Positions 1 to 12,462 are shown, counted from the first letter of the stretch. The stretch: 64,000 nucleotides of DNA from Emmonsiellopsis sp. PD_33 (GCA_032988165.1 JANTQF010000060.1:81950-145949), one strand, 5' to 3'. Translations and numbers: made by a program. Notes: a model not told the origin generated them from the sequence alone.

Positions 1-474
1 GTAGAGCAGCAGTTACAATCTCGACCTACTGCCCTCCCAACACCAGACCTCACCCCGCCCATGTCCGCACTCAACCTTTCAACCGACAATAACAACACCA
101 ATCCCTACATGCCCACACCCCCCCGCACCCCCAGCCCTACCAAATCCACATCTACCCCCCCCTCAACCTCCGCCCTCCAAACCCTCCTAACCTCCTTCAT
201 AACCGAAGCACACACCCGCTGGGACTTCCCCGCGCTGCAAAAGGCCGTCCTGCACTCCCAACGCCGGCGGCGCCTCGTATACTCCGCGCTCGTCCAGGGC
301 AACGTGACGACGTGGGACTACACGCCGCCGGCGGATGGGAGCGTGCAGTTTGTGCGGAATCAGGGGCAGGGCGCGTTGGGGGATGTGGAGTTTTTGTCGC
401 GGTGGCCGAGGGTGGTTCAGTGGGGTGGGGCGGGGGCGGGAGCGGAGGTGCCGGTGGCGGTGAGGGCGGTTTAA
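1..474 (+). CDS. 3' end of an unidentified fungal protein gene (partial)
   Basis: The reading frame is open from base 1 through the TAA at 472-474, so the gene begins before the window. An internal ATG at 61 is probably not the true start, because the frame continues upstream without a stop. The visible part has a Pro/Thr/Ser-rich low-complexity stretch (PTPPRTPSPTKS). A more conserved-looking tail follows, with WDFPALQKAVLHSQRRRR, then ALVQGNVTTWDY and LGDVEFLSRWPRVVQW, which suggests a folded C-terminal domain. I do not recognise the family. No signal peptide or membrane segment is visible in this part. The next gene is convergent, about 900 bp away. Confidence 0.6.
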   Translation, partial: VEQQLQSRPTALPTPDLTPPMSALNLSTDNNNTNPYMPTPPRTPSPTKSTSTPPSTSALQTLLTSFITEAHTRWDFPALQKAVLHSQRRRRLVYSALVQGNVTTWDYTPPADGSVQFVRNQGQGALGDVEFLSRWPRVVQWGGAGAGAEVPVAVRAV

Positions 475-1380
475 TTAAGGGGTTAAATGTGAGTGTGAGG
501 GGGATTGGGATTGGGATTGGGGAAGGTAAGTGGGTGTCGAGCTAAGCTGTCACTCGCACGAAAGCAAGGTGGTAGATACACATACCAAACGATATGAAGA
601 CACTGGCCATGCAGTCGGTCAGTCGGTCAGCCAGTCTGTTGGTCGGCAGTTGCAGGTGCAGCGCACGGAGCCAGCTAGCCATGAAACGAAGCCCGGAGTT
701 CCAGTTCTAGGTACGTACATCGATTACCTACCTACCTACCTACCTACCTACCTTTTTTCATACATCCCCATCCACACCTGTATAGCTATTGAAAAGACTC
801 AAAGCCGGCAGCCTGGGTTTGAATAATCTCTACCCTATCATACCCCTACCTGCCTTGCCATACCTCTGCCCTGCCCTGCCCTGCTATGTTCTGCTCTGCT
901 GTGTTGTAATCTGATGGATGATGAGAGGATGGCCCATGTACAGTTCTTTTCTGTGTATGATATCATATCTTGTTATATATTATATGCATATATATATATA
1001 TATACCCACTGTGTCGATAATTTGACTGACGGACTAGACTAGAATAGAAAGGAAGAACATTGAAATGATATTTATATAATATGCGTGGCGGAAGGCCTGC
1101 AAGAAAGATGGAGAGGGGGTTAGTGAACGGTTAGGGATTGGGAATTTGCCTCTTTTTTATTTTCTATTCTTTTCTCTTCTTTTGTTGTTTCCTCTGTTAT
1201 TCATCAAAGCGTTCTTGATTGATCTTTTCCCTTTGCAGATTGTCACCTCATACTGTTTGTTCATTAGTTATATATCCCAGCGATCTATGCATGTATCTAA
1301 TCTAATAGTTTAGTCCCTTCGCGTTAGCTCCATAATATATATCCATTCTACCTCCCACCCCCCACTTCACTGTATCACTA
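475..1380. other. Intergenic, between convergent 3' ends; contains a (TACC)7 microsatellite
   Basis: No coding frame with recognisable content. A perfect TACC tetranucleotide run lies at 725-752, followed by CT-rich and TA-rich stretches (for example TATATATATA near 985-1005). Both flanking genes end here, so it should hold 3' UTRs and polyadenylation signals. Confidence 0.6.
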
Positions 1381-3980
1381 CTACCCAAACACCACCCTCG
1401 CCATAACCCCCTCCCTCCACCACCAAACCCCCACCGTCGTCGCCGCGGGCCCAACCACAACCGCACCCAACACAATGACCACCACCGCTTTACCCAGATC
1501 CGTCCCCGCCCTCCCCACCCGCTTCATATCCCACACAGCCACTACGGCCCAGACGAGCGTGGCTACGAAATAGACCCAGAAGTCGACGATCCAGATAGAC
1601 CGGATGCCTTCGGCGAAGGAGAGGTGCTGGGAGTGGCCGGCGTAGGGGATGAATATGGCGGCGAGGGAGATGGGCCTGAGCAGGGTGAAGATGTGGGTGG
1701 CTGTGGCGAGGATGAAGGAGAACATGTAGACGCGTTTTAGGTGGGGGATGTCGGGGAGGGGTTTTGCGGCGGTGGGTGTCTTGTGGTCGTCGTCTGGGGA
1801 TAGTGTTGCGTTTATTTCTGAGAAGATGAAGAGGAGGATGTTGACGTAGATGGGAGAGAATTGCCAGAAGAGAACGATGATGGCGCCTGTGCGTGGGTTG
1901 GAGTATGGGATGAATAGCAGAAGGGTGGGGATCAGGTAGCCCAGTACCAGGGATGGGAGCAGGGCTTTTGCAGAGCATATTGGGACCCGCCGGGAGAGCG
2001 GCCACCAATAGTTTTCATTGCGAGAGGCGAAAATGTATGCGGCATAGTATAACGGTCCGAGCAGCGCAATGCTCAAGCCCTGATAAAGCGCCCAACAGCT
2101 CGTGCTGAGTTTGGTGTTAGCATTATCTAGACCATAGGGGCAAAGGAGAACAGGGAACAGACATGGCAAGTAGGTTCATCCTATTGCGTTTCCTCACAGA
2201 CTCAACTGTATAGATGGCGATCATGGGGAAAAGAGAGATAAGGAAATAGAACTGAAGAGCTGAGTGGCTTTCCGGCAGAGACCTGTTTCCAGCTGCGTAC
2301 TGCGGTGCAAACAAGGACATAAATCCGTCAATCGAAGGAATGTCGGTGTATGGAACTACATGGATCTTATCGAAAAGATGCGATGCCCCTATTCTCATGG
2401 CCCAAACTTGAAGAGCCCAGTAGCCCACAAAGGAGAGGGCGAGAAACAGCGCTGCAAGCACCCAACCACGCCAGCTTCTGTTATAAGGGGCGCTGAGAAG
2501 ATCGGAATGATATGGCACGAGCAGCGGTTGGATAGTATGTTTGTGTCCGTCCAGTGTTTCCGCCTGAGGACAATATCTTGACACCTCGTAGAGGATATAA
2601 TCGGTGTTTGCTCGCGGGAGAACATGCAAGGCGACGAACTTTAGAAAGGGGTTCTCAAGTCCGACAAGACGTTGGTGCTCGTGGGATGTTTTAACCAGGC
2701 CCTTGATCCTGTCGTGACGGCTATCCCGGACCTTTTGGAAGACAGACGATACCTGCGAGGCGGTTAAAGTACCCGAGGACTCATCCAGAGCTTTTACCAA
2801 GCGGTTCGTCAGGGCAGCAGCGGCCTCGAGAGCCGAATTACCACCATGGCCAGTCAGGGGGTGGAACTAGAGCGTGTAAGTAACTATACGGATGCATTCG
2901 AAGTGAGATGAACCAACCTTGTGAGCAGCGTCGCCGATTGTCATAATCCTATCATAGTGCCACTGCTCGAAGGTAAATTCAGGGAGAGCTGTGATGCCGC
3001 ATGTCACCTTCTTCTTTGCAAGGTCGCCGAATTTTAGACCAGGGGCAATAATGTCTTCTTCGCGCGCCTTGAGATATCCTGCCTTCTGCTCCTCTGTGAA
3101 CTTGGGAATGTCATCCCCATAATACCGTTTATCCAGCTTGAAGAAGTGAAACCAAAAGACACGGTCCGGCGCGCCCAGTAGCAGATATGGATAGCGACTG
3201 AACGTGCCTGTATACGTGCCGGGTTTGATAGCAGCACAGGAAGCAGATATCCCGAAAAGACATCCATAATCACAGGGCACGCCTTGGTAACTAACTGTCA
3301 GCCTGTATTCCCACGTAGGAGTAGAGAGCACCATACTCTTAAACTCATCAGGAGGAAAATACCCCGGAGCCCGCTCACTCGCCAACCTCACCATCTCCTG
3401 ACGGACAATACTATGCACCCCATCGCATCCAACGAGGATATCCCCAGTATACACACCCCCATCTCCCGTCGTCACCTTCACACAGTGATCAAGGAGTTCA
3501 ACCCCCCTCACAGCCTTCCCAGTCAAAACCTTCCCCTTATCCACATACTTATACAAAATCCCCAACGCAGCCCGACGCTCCAGGAAAATCATCGGATACC
3601 CATGTCTACCACCCACTCTGTCATCAGTCAAGACCACTATCTATCAGGTATATGTATATATAAACATACCTCTCCACCAACCCCCCCTCAACCCCCCCAT
3701 GCTCAGCCAGCAACCTCCCCTTCCCATCGCGAAAACTAAACGAGTCAATCGGCACCACCCCCTCGCGAAAATCATCATACATGCCCAGCTGGTCGAGGAT
3801 GCGCAGGCCATGGGGTAGGAATCCGATGCTGGCGCCGGCCTGGGGGGTGATGTCCGCGTAGGCTTCGAGGAGGAGGTAGTCGATGCCGTGTTGCTGGAGC
3901 ATGTTTGCGAGGGACAGGCCGGCGAGGCCGCCGCCGGCTATTAGGACTTTGAATGGGGTTGGGTTGTGTTTGGGCGACAT
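1381..3980 (-). CDS. FAD-dependent monooxygenase fused to a multi-pass membrane domain
   Basis: Four exons: complement(join(1381..2104,2163..2866,2918..3617,3670..3980)), 812 aa. All three introns have GT-AG ends and matching phases; intron 3 carries a GCTAAC branch point. Residues 1-430 form a PHBH-type flavin monooxygenase. It has the Rossmann motif IAGGGLAGLSLA near the N terminus, the FAD/NAD motif around ILVGCDGVHSIVR, and the C-terminal flavin motif GDAAHKFHPLTGHGGNSALE. From about residue 470 to the end there are roughly seven to eight hydrophobic helices, the first being WVLAALFLALSFVGYWALQVW. The flavin half resembles epoxidases of fungal indole-diterpene and meroterpenoid pathways (PaxM type). 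The membrane half is of the kind seen in uncharacterised Aspergillus/Penicillium FMOs, and its role is unknown. No prenyltransferase or polyketide synthase gene lies beside it here. Substrate unknown. Confidence 0.85.
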
Positions 3981-4443
3981 GGTGGTGGTGGGTGGAGGGG
4001 AGAGGGAGATGGGTTAGGGGGGTGTTGTTTGTAGGGGTTTATATGAAGGTTACACGCTGTTGAGAAGATGCAGGAGATCAACAGGCTTGCAGCTGCGGGT
4101 TGCCGTTGGACGTGGTGGTGGAGAGAAGGTGCTGCTGATAAAGAAGGGAATATGGGTTAGCATCTTCATCCTTGATATTTAGTAGTTATGCAACAATGAC
4201 AAAGAGAGATGGAAATAGCTAATTAGATATTAATCTAATTGACGTACCACGGTCGATGATGCATCTAATGCAGTCCTTTGTACGTCGAAAACCAACATAT
4301 AGCCTATTAGATTGGTCGACTGGTTCACCCCCTTGCATATGTATGTATCCAAGGGGATAAAACAGATCTATCATCCATGGTATTCCGTATTCCAAAAAAG
4401 AACCCTATCTATATACAAATTTCATATATCAACTCCCCTCCCC
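3981..4443. other. Intergenic, promoter side of the monooxygenase gene
   Basis: About 460 bp between the start of the monooxygenase (-) and the 3' end of guanine deaminase (-). No ORF with recognisable content. It should hold the monooxygenase promoter and the guanine deaminase terminator; no clear element could be assigned. Confidence 0.5.
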
Positions 4444-6021
4444 CTACCCCTGACCACCCCCATACACCAACCTCCCTCCCACCCACACGGCCCTGACATT
4501 CCTATCATCTCCGCTCCACACCCACTTCGCAACCTTCTCCTCCCACGACTCCCAGCCGAAAATATCCACATTGCCAGCCATCCTACCAACAACCCCCTCC
4601 TCCCCCTCCCTCTCCGCCTCCCCAGGCACCTCCCCCAGCCCCACCATCTGCGCATCCCAGCACATTCCCACCTCAAACCCGCCAACCACCCCCTCCATCC
4701 CCACCACCTCTGCCCCGCCCCTCGTCGCCAAATACAGCCCCTCCTCAACACTAATCTTCTCCCTGTCCCCCTTCCCCTCCCGCTCCCCCTCCGTAAACCC
4801 CACCATCCTCGAGACCAAACACGCCCCCCTCACCGCCTCCAGCACACTCGCACTATAACCCCCAGACACATCCGTGCCCAACCCCACCCTCACCCCACCA
4901 TCCACCAGCCAGCGCACGGGACACAAGCCAGAGCTAATCGCGCTATTCGACGCCGGACAATGCGCCACCCCCGCGCCGCGGGCGGCGATCGTCTCCCGCT
5001 CGACCGCGGACAAATGCACCGCGTGCGCGAGGATGGTTCGCGGGGTGAGTAGGCCGGCGGCGTCGTAGACGTCTGTGTAAGATGCGGCGTCGGGGAAGAG
5101 GGAGGCGACGAGGGCGACCTCGCCTTTGTTTTCGGAGATGTGGGTTTGGATGGCTGTGGGGGGGACGGTGGAGGAGGCGAGCTGGGCGAGGGCGCGGAGG
5201 GTGGCGGGGGTGCAGGAGGGGGCGAAGCGCGGGGTGATGATGGGTTGGATGAGGGAGGCAGAGGGGTCGAGGGCTTTGATGTGCTGCATGCAGGCGGTTG
5301 TGGCGGAGAGGGCGGCGGTGGGGGATTCGTCGATGTAGTAGGCTGGGCAGGTTTGGGGGTTGTCCATGCATACGCGGCCGATGAGGGCGCGTTGGCCGCG
5401 GCGGTGGCAGATGGAGGCGAGCAGGTTGGTGGCGGGGACGTGGATGGTGGCGTAGTAGGCGGCGGTGGTGGTGCCGTGGGAGAGGGTGCGGGAGACGATG
5501 CGGTTGTAGACGGTGTGGGCGCGCGGGGGGGTGGTGGTGGGGTTGGCGGGGTCGCCGAAGGAGGATTCCATGGGGAATGTGTATTTGTTTAGCCAGTCGA
5601 GGAGGGTGGAGGAGCCGAAGATGCCGGTGTTGGGGTACTGGGGGGCGTGGATGTGGGTGTCTAGTGATGGTTAGATAGGGGTTCGGAAGCTGGATAGATT
5701 CAGGACATGGTTACCAATAAACCCCGGGAAGAAGAACTCATTCCTCTCCTTCCTCGCTCTCACGATCCTCACCACCTCCCCTTCCCCCCCTTCGTCCCCT
5801 TCTACCCTCCACCCCATCCTGCCCACCAACCCCCTTAACCTCTCCTCATCCCCCACCGTCCAATCGACCCCCTCAATCCTCCCCTCGCCAGAAACCCACA
5901 GCGCGCCATAGTTGACAGACAACTTATGCACCGGCGCCGACTCAGCCGTAGCAGGCACGTCAGGCTTGCGGGGCAGGTCGATGAAGGTGCCGTAGTAGAG
6001 GGTGCGGGTATTGCGTGCCAT
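4444..6021 (-). CDS. Guanine deaminase (amidohydrolase family)
   Basis: Two exons: complement(join(4444..5660,5715..6021)), 507 aa; the intron joins ...FIG|D... in phase 1. The product hydrolyses guanine to xanthine and ammonia in purine salvage/catabolism and is expected in the cytosol. Metal-binding features of the amidohydrolase barrel are present: the HxH pair in DTHIHAPQYPN right after the splice junction, a His in IQTHISENKGEV, a His in ILAHAVHLS, and the catalytic Asp in VGLGTDVSGG. The motifs HGTTTAAYYATIH and GVAHCPASNSAI are typical of guanine deaminases rather than of cytosine or adenosine deaminases. Length fits fungal family members. ATG at 6021 is the first in-frame start and gives the usual short N-terminal beta domain. 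Codon use is strongly C/G-rich in third positions. Confidence 0.93.
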
Positions 6022-7570
6022 GTTGATTGATATCGTGACGGGGCGGTAGATAGATAGCTAGACCTCGTAGCCAGGTAGTTCGTCAGTGGTGCAGGGAAGT
6101 TCGATAGAAACTCCAGCTGCGAGTTTTTGGTTTGGTTGGATATAGATGCTGTGTAACGAGTGTGTCGTGTCTGCACGGAGATCCAATAGATGCAGAGACA
6201 AGCAGACACTCTATACCACCTTATATCCCACACCTACTGCCTGCCCTCTCTCGACTGTGGGAATTTATATCAACCCCGCGCGCCGCAGAACTAGCCAGCC
6301 AGCCAGAACAGATCAGAAACCTTCGAACGGTGGAGTACCTACTAGAAGCACAAGCTAAAAGACGAAAAAGTCCCAAAGCCTCAATCAACAGAAACAGCAA
6401 AAGAAGAAGCCCCGCGCGGGCAGGGCCGAGTTATTTAAATATCTCTTTCTATCAGTCTATCTGGGTGGGTGGGGTGGATCGCCGCAATCGCTGGTTACAG
6501 ACCACCACCAACACGATATGGTAGCGTGGGATAGTTCCAGGGACGAAAGCTATTTTAACCCGTCTAGGGGCTGGATAGGCCCTGGTTAGAGCGCGTTTAC
6601 CAGCGGATATCGGTAGGGATCGAACCTGTCGATTGATTAGATACTGTGTTGGACTTTGGCGGGGAAGGGGTAGGGAGTTACTGGTAGGTGGTTGGATCTG
6701 ATAACAAATGGAAATTTGGATAGTTACGATATTCAGCAAACACAATCGCGATAATGAGTGACTTGATAAATGTTAAAAGCAAAAGTTACAAAAGCCATCG
6801 GATCTCGGCGTCGTGTCCATCAGTTTTGTTCGTTTGTTCGGCCGGCTCCGGCGAAAAGAAGAAAGTTGGCGGTCACGTGGGGTCTTTGATTGCCGGCTGG
6901 GGCTGGGCTTTGAATAATGGATGGATGGATAGTGAAAGGGGGGAATAAAATGATTCATCTTGCAATGTAATCAGCACATAATAACCAGGATGGGTGAATT
7001 AGTTTTATTTTAAATGTTGCCTGGGTAATGGGGTGTGTTCCACCCTCTCATCTCTCATCTCCCATCATTTCACATATAAAAATCATCACTCACTCCAGAT
7101 CATTCATTCCATTTAGATTCATTCATTTTATCCATCCCTTCCTGCCTGCACTGGCCCAAAACAAAACATATCTCAAAAATCGAAAAAAAAAAAAAAAGAT
7201 TTAAAAACGCCAACAAGTGTATAGTAATAGTAATAGTAGTAGCACGACAGCAATGCAATGGGGGTTAAACGCCATCCATGTGTCCGTCTGTTGTGACCAG
7301 GGGTTGAAAGGTGCAAGGCTGCAAGCAAGGTTGCGAACAAAAAAGAAAAGAAAAGAAAAGAAAACAAAAAGAAAAGGGGATTCGTTTCGTTGAAGGATGG
7401 TATAGTAGGGCCGTCGAGTTGAAAGGACGGTGGGTATTTGGGTATTTAGAATAGGGTTAGGGGCAGGATGGGTGTGAGGTAGGTAAGGAGGTATTCATCT
7501 CGCATGGGCATAATAGTAATAATACACGTCATCTCCTTCCGCTCGTTTTCTTTATTACATTAGGTTAGAT
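6022..7570. other. Intergenic (about 1.5 kb), no gene recognised
   Basis: Lies between the start of guanine deaminase and the 3' end of the glycine decarboxylase gene, both on the minus strand. Short ORFs here show no family resemblance. It contains A-rich and (AAAAG)n-like stretches (about 7337-7377). A tRNA-like patch near 6580-6630 was examined and rejected. Confidence 0.5.
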
Positions 7571-10500
7571 TTAGGCGGTATCCTCGACGGGTCCGCAGGT
7601 GCAGAACAGGTTCTGGTCGCCGTACGCTATTCAACCTGTTAGCAAGAATCCACACAAAAAGAAAAGAAAAGAGAAAGGCAAACTCACTATCATCCACCCT
7701 CGTCACGGTCGGCCAAAACTTCTTCTCCAACAGCGACGGAACAGGATATGCCGCCGTCTCCCTCGAGTACGACCGGTCCCACTCAGTCGTCAACAGGTCC
7801 CGCTGCGTATGCGGCGACATCTTCAGCACGTTCTTCTCCTTCGGTTGCTCGCCACGCTCAATCTGCGCAATCTCCTCGCGGATGGAAATAAGCGCATCGC
7901 AGAACCGGTCCAGCTCGGCCTTGCTCTCCGACTCTGTCGGCTCGATCATGAGCGTGTTAGCCACGGGCCAGGACATGGTTGGCGCGTGGAATCCATAGTC
8001 TTGCAGACGCTTGGCGATGTCGATGGCCTCAATGCCGGTGGTGGCTTTGAATTTGCGCACGTCGAGGATGAACTCGTGCGCGCACCGGCCGTTGGCGTTC
8101 GTGTAGAGGATGGGGTAGTGCGGCTTTAGGCGGGAGAGGATGTAGTTTGCGTTGAGGATTGTGATTTTCGTGGCGTGGGTGAGGCCCTTGGCTCCCATCA
8201 TGTTGATGTAGGTGAAGGTGATGGGGAGGATGCTGGCGCTGCCCCATGGGGCGGAGCTGATGGGGGGTGCGGGGTCAGAGGTCGCACGCCTGGATTGTAG
8301 GTGCTCGCTGAGGGGGTGGGAGGGGAGGAAGGGGCGGAGATGTTCGCCGACGCCGATAGGGCCGACACCGGGTCCACCGCCACCGTGGGGGATACAGAAG
8401 GTCTTGTGGAGATTGAGATGGCAGACGTCAGCTCCGATCTCGCCAGGTGAGCACAGACCAATCTGGGCGTTCATGTTCGCGCCGTCCATGTAGACCTGGC
8501 CGCCGTGTTCGTGGACAATCTGGCAAGCCTCCTTGACACCTTGCTCGAAGACACCGTATGTGCTGGGGTATGTTATCATGATTGCCGCAAGCTCATCCTT
8601 GTGCTTCTCGCATTTCGCCCTGAGATCGGCCAAGTCGAGATTTCCGGTCGAGACGTCGCATTTGACCGAGACAACCTTCATACCGGCCATGGCGGCGGAA
8701 GCCGGGTTAGTTCCATGGGCAGAAACCGGAATCAAGCAAATGTTTCGCTTTCCTGGAGTCCCGATCGAATCTTGATACAACTTGATCGCTCTGAGACCGG
8801 CAAATTCACCCTGTGCGCCAGAGTTTGGCTGCACGGTCACCTCCGCCATGCCGGTGATGTCCGCCAGTTGCTTTTCCAGGTCCTCGATCATGTTCTGATA
8901 GCCCGTCACGAGCTTCGAGGGGGTAAAGGGGTGCATGGCGGAGAATTCTGGCCACGTAATAGGAACCATCTCTGTCGTGGCGTTGAGCTTCATCGTGCAC
9001 GAGCCAAGTGGGATCATGGCCTGTGCCAACGACAAGTCCTTGGAGCCAAGGTGGGTGATGTATCGTAGCACTTCGGTTTCGGAGTGGTATGAGTTGAAGA
9101 CGGGGTGGGTTAGGTAGGACGATGTTCTCTTGACACTGGCGGGGATTTCAATCTCAGGGGCAGTCTGGGAGATCTCAAGCAGGTCCGCTGGTGCTTGCTT
9201 GGGGGCCTGTTTAGCGAATACCGAGACCAGATCCTTGACCTCTTCAACACCAACAGTCTCGTCGAGAGAAATACCAATCTGAGTTGGGCTCAATTTTCTC
9301 AAATAGATCGAGGAGTCGAGGGCGGCGGCAATGAGGGAATCGGTCTCCGCGTTGCTGCCGGTTTCGATGGTCAGGGTGTCGAAGATGGCTCCGTCAGTAT
9401 TGCCCTTGGTGGGAACTTTGTAGCCCAGAACAGTCAGCTTCTCCTTCAGAATGGCAGTCAGCGCCATAACGCGCTGGGCAATCGCCTTCAAGCCCTCAGG
9501 ACCGTGGTAGATTGCATAGAATGCGCTCATATTGGCAAGCAGAGCCTGGGCGGTGCAGATGTTGCTGGTAGCCTTTTCACGGCGGATGTGTTGTTCGCGA
9601 GTCTGCAGAGCAAGGCGGAGCGCACGGTTGCCGAGTCTGTCCTTGGAAACACCAACAATACGGCCAGGGATCTTGCGCTTGTACTTGTCAGCGCAGGAGA
9701 AGAAGCCAGCGTGAGGACCACCGAATCCCATGGGCACACCCAGTCGCTGGGCAGTTCCAAATGCAATGTCAGCGCCAAACTCCCCGGGAGGCTTCAACAC
9801 GGTCAGAGCTAGGAGATCAGTTGCTACACTGAAGGTTCCGCCGGCTTCATGGATCTTGTCGCTAAGGGACTGGAAATCGAAAATGCCTCCCTCGGTATCG
9901 GGGTACTGGGCAAGCACACCAATTAAACGATCGCCCTGCTCCTTGACGAGCTTGAACTCGTCCGCCATGATATCACCAACCACCAACTTGATCCCGAATC
10001 CCTCCGCGCGGGACTGCATCACGGCAATGGTCTGCGGGTGGCATAGATGGGAGACCACATACGCCTTTCCGTCCTTCTTCTGCTTGGCGAGTGGAAGGGT
10101 GGCCCACGACATAGTCATGGCCTCAGCGGCGGCGGTACCTTCGTCCAAAACGGAGGCATTGGCAACGGGCAGGCCAGTCAAATCAGCGGTGAGGGTCTGG
10201 AAATTAAGGAGGGATTCCAGACGTCCCTGGCTGATCTCGGCCTGGTAGGGAGTGTAACTGGTATACCAGATAGGATTCTCCAGCACATTGCGCTGGATCA
10301 CGGGCGGCACAATGGTGTTGTAGTATCCGCATCCAATATACGGCTTGCCATCGGCAACAATGTCCTTCTTGTACTTTGCCAGCAGCTTAATCATATCGGC
10401 CTCTCCCAGCCCGCCGTGTACGGAATCTCTGTGCAGTCGTGTGGTGCCATTGGGGCTGGCAACGTGCATGTCCTTGGTGGACAGGATATCAGCAGGCAAG

Positions 10501-10808
10501 ACCTGCTTCACAAACTCATCCAGGCTCGCCACGGGAGGGTCGAGGGCGGCCAGCATCTGCTCAGCGGCGTCTGGGGCCGGGCCAATATGGCGACGGGGGA
10601 ACGAGTCGAGGGGCTGCAGGAGATCGCGGGGTTTGGGAGTGCCATGGTTGGCGAGGGAGCTGGAGTAGACGGTTCTGCGAGCGGCCAATTGCAGACACTG
10701 GCGACATGTCGTTGCGGGAGAGAGACGGGCGGTGCGGAGAGCAGTCCGGGGGTGGCAGCGGGCGAGCTGGCGGCCACCCAGACGCAGGACAGAGAAGGGA
10801 GCTGCCAT
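7571..10808 (-). CDS. GCV2: Glycine dehydrogenase (decarboxylating), glycine cleavage system P protein, mitochondrial
   Basis: Two exons: complement(join(7571..7626,7688..10808)), 1058 aa. A small last exon adds the expected end YGDQNLFCTCGPVEDTA; its phase-1 intron has a GCTAAC branch point. The PLP-dependent P protein decarboxylates glycine and passes the aminomethyl group to lipoyl-H protein in the mitochondrial matrix. ATG at 10808 was chosen because it gives an Arg-rich, Asp/Glu-free N terminus typical of a mitochondrial presequence (LRLGGRQLARCHPRTALRTAR); the 88 upstream in-frame codons look like leader. RRHIGP starts the mature homology. The N-terminal half contains YYNTIVPPVIQRNVLENPIW and the C-terminal half the PLP lysine in HLNLHKTFCIPHGGGGPG (about K802). 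Length matches eukaryotic P proteins. An inverted CCAAT box (ATTGG) lies at 11051-11055. Confidence 0.97.
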
Positions 10809-11578
10809 AGCGGCAAACGAGGGTATTGGCAAAGGCACAACGGTCAACGCATGGAGAGAACGAGAGAAGACACACGCAGGGGGAGAGAGAGAGAGTGGGG
10901 AGAGGAGAGCAGAACAAGGAGTGAATGGGATGAGGTTGAAATCGATGTCAAAATATATTCGAGATAGGAAATTTATTCCCCGCCGTACCGTACGGTATGT
11001 ATGGTAAATACGGTAATTACGGGCGGTCTCGGCCGACAGGAACACCGCTGATTGGCCGGATAGAACGGGCAAGCCTCGGCTGGCGTCACGTGCGATAAGA
11101 AAGCCCTAGCTGAGAAAAAGGAAACAATGGCCAGCAGATACTCGCTGAAGCTGTCTGTCTGTCTGCCGGCAGTTGGAGGAAATCGCTGGATCATGATGAT
11201 GCAGCGTGATAGCTGGTCGGAGCATTCCCTGCCGTATCTCGAATACACCGCCTCACTGCCAGAATACCCCCGATAAGTTACCAAGCGATCCGTCGGGCGA
11301 TCTCGGACTCCCTTTGACAGCAACACGAACAGAAAACAAAAACAAGAAATCCAAAATACAATACGAGATGGGTTGTTGTCCTCGGGAAAGTATCTGGCGG
11401 GCGGGAAAGTGAGGGCGGGCTGAGTAATTCTCCGAGGGTGAGTATTCATTCTATATTTTATTCCTTCTTCCTTCAATCCGTGACATATAAGATTGCCAGG
11501 ATCGGAATATCAATTCATCTTTCAATGTTTAAGTGAGTTAACTAGTTAGTTACATCGCCTGCTTCCTGATAACCCAGC
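10809..11578. other. GCV2 promoter region and DUF427-gene 3' side
   Basis: About 770 bp. It should carry the GCV2 5' leader and promoter on the minus strand. An inverted CCAAT motif at 11051-11055 lies about 240 bp upstream of the ATG and is a plausible site for the fungal CCAAT-binding complex. ORFs in this stretch have no recognisable content. Confidence 0.5.
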
Positions 11579-12156
11579 TCACTCAACCTCCACCTTCACC
11601 TTGTTCTTGTCTAATCACAGTCAGTATCATGCAGACATAGCTAACAAGAAACCTATCCAAGCAAATCAGTTATGCACTCACAAAAAGCAACATGATCCCT
11701 AATCTTCTCCGCCGCCTCAAACGGCTCTGCATAATACCACACCGCATCAGAGATCACCGTGCCGGTTTCTACATCTCACGTTCTCATTAGTTTATCTATC
11801 CATCTATCCACACCCAAAATATAGAGAAACTATTCACCCTTAACAACAATATCATAATACCCCGCCGTCCCCTTCCACGGGCAAAAGGTTGATGCGTCGG
11901 AGCTCCTCAGCTCGAATGTGCCTGTGGCGTCCTTGATGGCTGAGCGGGGGAACTGGGTTGTGTTAACTAGTATTAGTACACTTGTAGATGCATCATTCAT
12001 TGAGGTGATGACAATGCTGCGCGCCTCTCTTTGGTGGCATATGATGTAGCATGGACAAGACAGATAGATGCTTACGTAGATATTCCCTTCGACCTCCTCC
12101 CAGCTATCGGCTTCTGCGATGATGGTGTTTCCGATGCTGGCTGTGGCGCGGGGCAT
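11579..12156 (-). CDS. DUF427 domain protein (small single-domain)
   Basis: Four exons: complement(join(11579..11610,11682..11768,11838..11952,12076..12156)), 104 aa; all junction phases agree. The sequence carries the DUF427 signature end to end: MPRATASIGNTIIAEADSWE, then SSDASTFCPWKGTAGYYDIV, then ISDAVWYYAEPFEAAEKIRDHVAFY, with a short charged tail KNKVKVEVE. Family members are about 95-130 aa beta-rich proteins found in bacteria and fungi without an established function; some bacterial ones are fused to or neighbour enzymes. The CPWKG and DAVWYYxxP blocks are the most conserved parts and are intact. The longer in-frame extension upstream of 12156 is low-complexity leader and was not used. 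Confidence 0.88.
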
Positions 12157-12462
12157 GGTGGGTGGTTTAACTGTGGATGATATGGGTTTCTGTCTGTTTG
12201 GGATTATGCTGGTGGGCTGGGAGTTGATAATGGGGAGGTCCGGGGAGTTGGTATATGAATGATGTGATGATGGGATGATGTCAGAGGCTGGGATTATAAA
12301 CAAGTGAGATTATAACCTTACAAGTTAGTTACCTACGTCTGATGGCAGCCTGGCAGGGGATAGTCCGACGAGCAGGGGAGTTGAAGAATCAATATTAAGA
12401 ATATAAAACATGCTCATCCATAGATACTAGTAATATAAAAGCTGCCATCTGGATACATCGAC
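12157..12462. other. Intergenic, DUF427 promoter side
   Basis: About 300 bp with no coding content seen. It should hold the promoter of the DUF427 gene on the minus strand. Confidence 0.4.

Noticed and set aside
4312..5592. Plus-strand ORFs rich in His/Pro/Arg and in Gly/Val opposite guanine deaminase
   Set aside because: Composition is that of antisense translation of a C/G-biased gene; the minus strand encodes intact guanine deaminase.
6582..6626. tRNA-like patch: TGGTTAGAGCG (D-arm-like) and GGGATCGAACC (T-arm-like)
   Set aside because: The D-like word is in plus orientation and the clean T-loop word (GGTTCGATCC) is in minus orientation. No acceptor stem or anticodon stem pairs in either direction.
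10047..10967. Long plus-strand ORF (about 300 codons) opposite GCV2
   Set aside because: It is antisense to the well-supported GCV2 coding region and shows no domain; a shadow of biased codon use.
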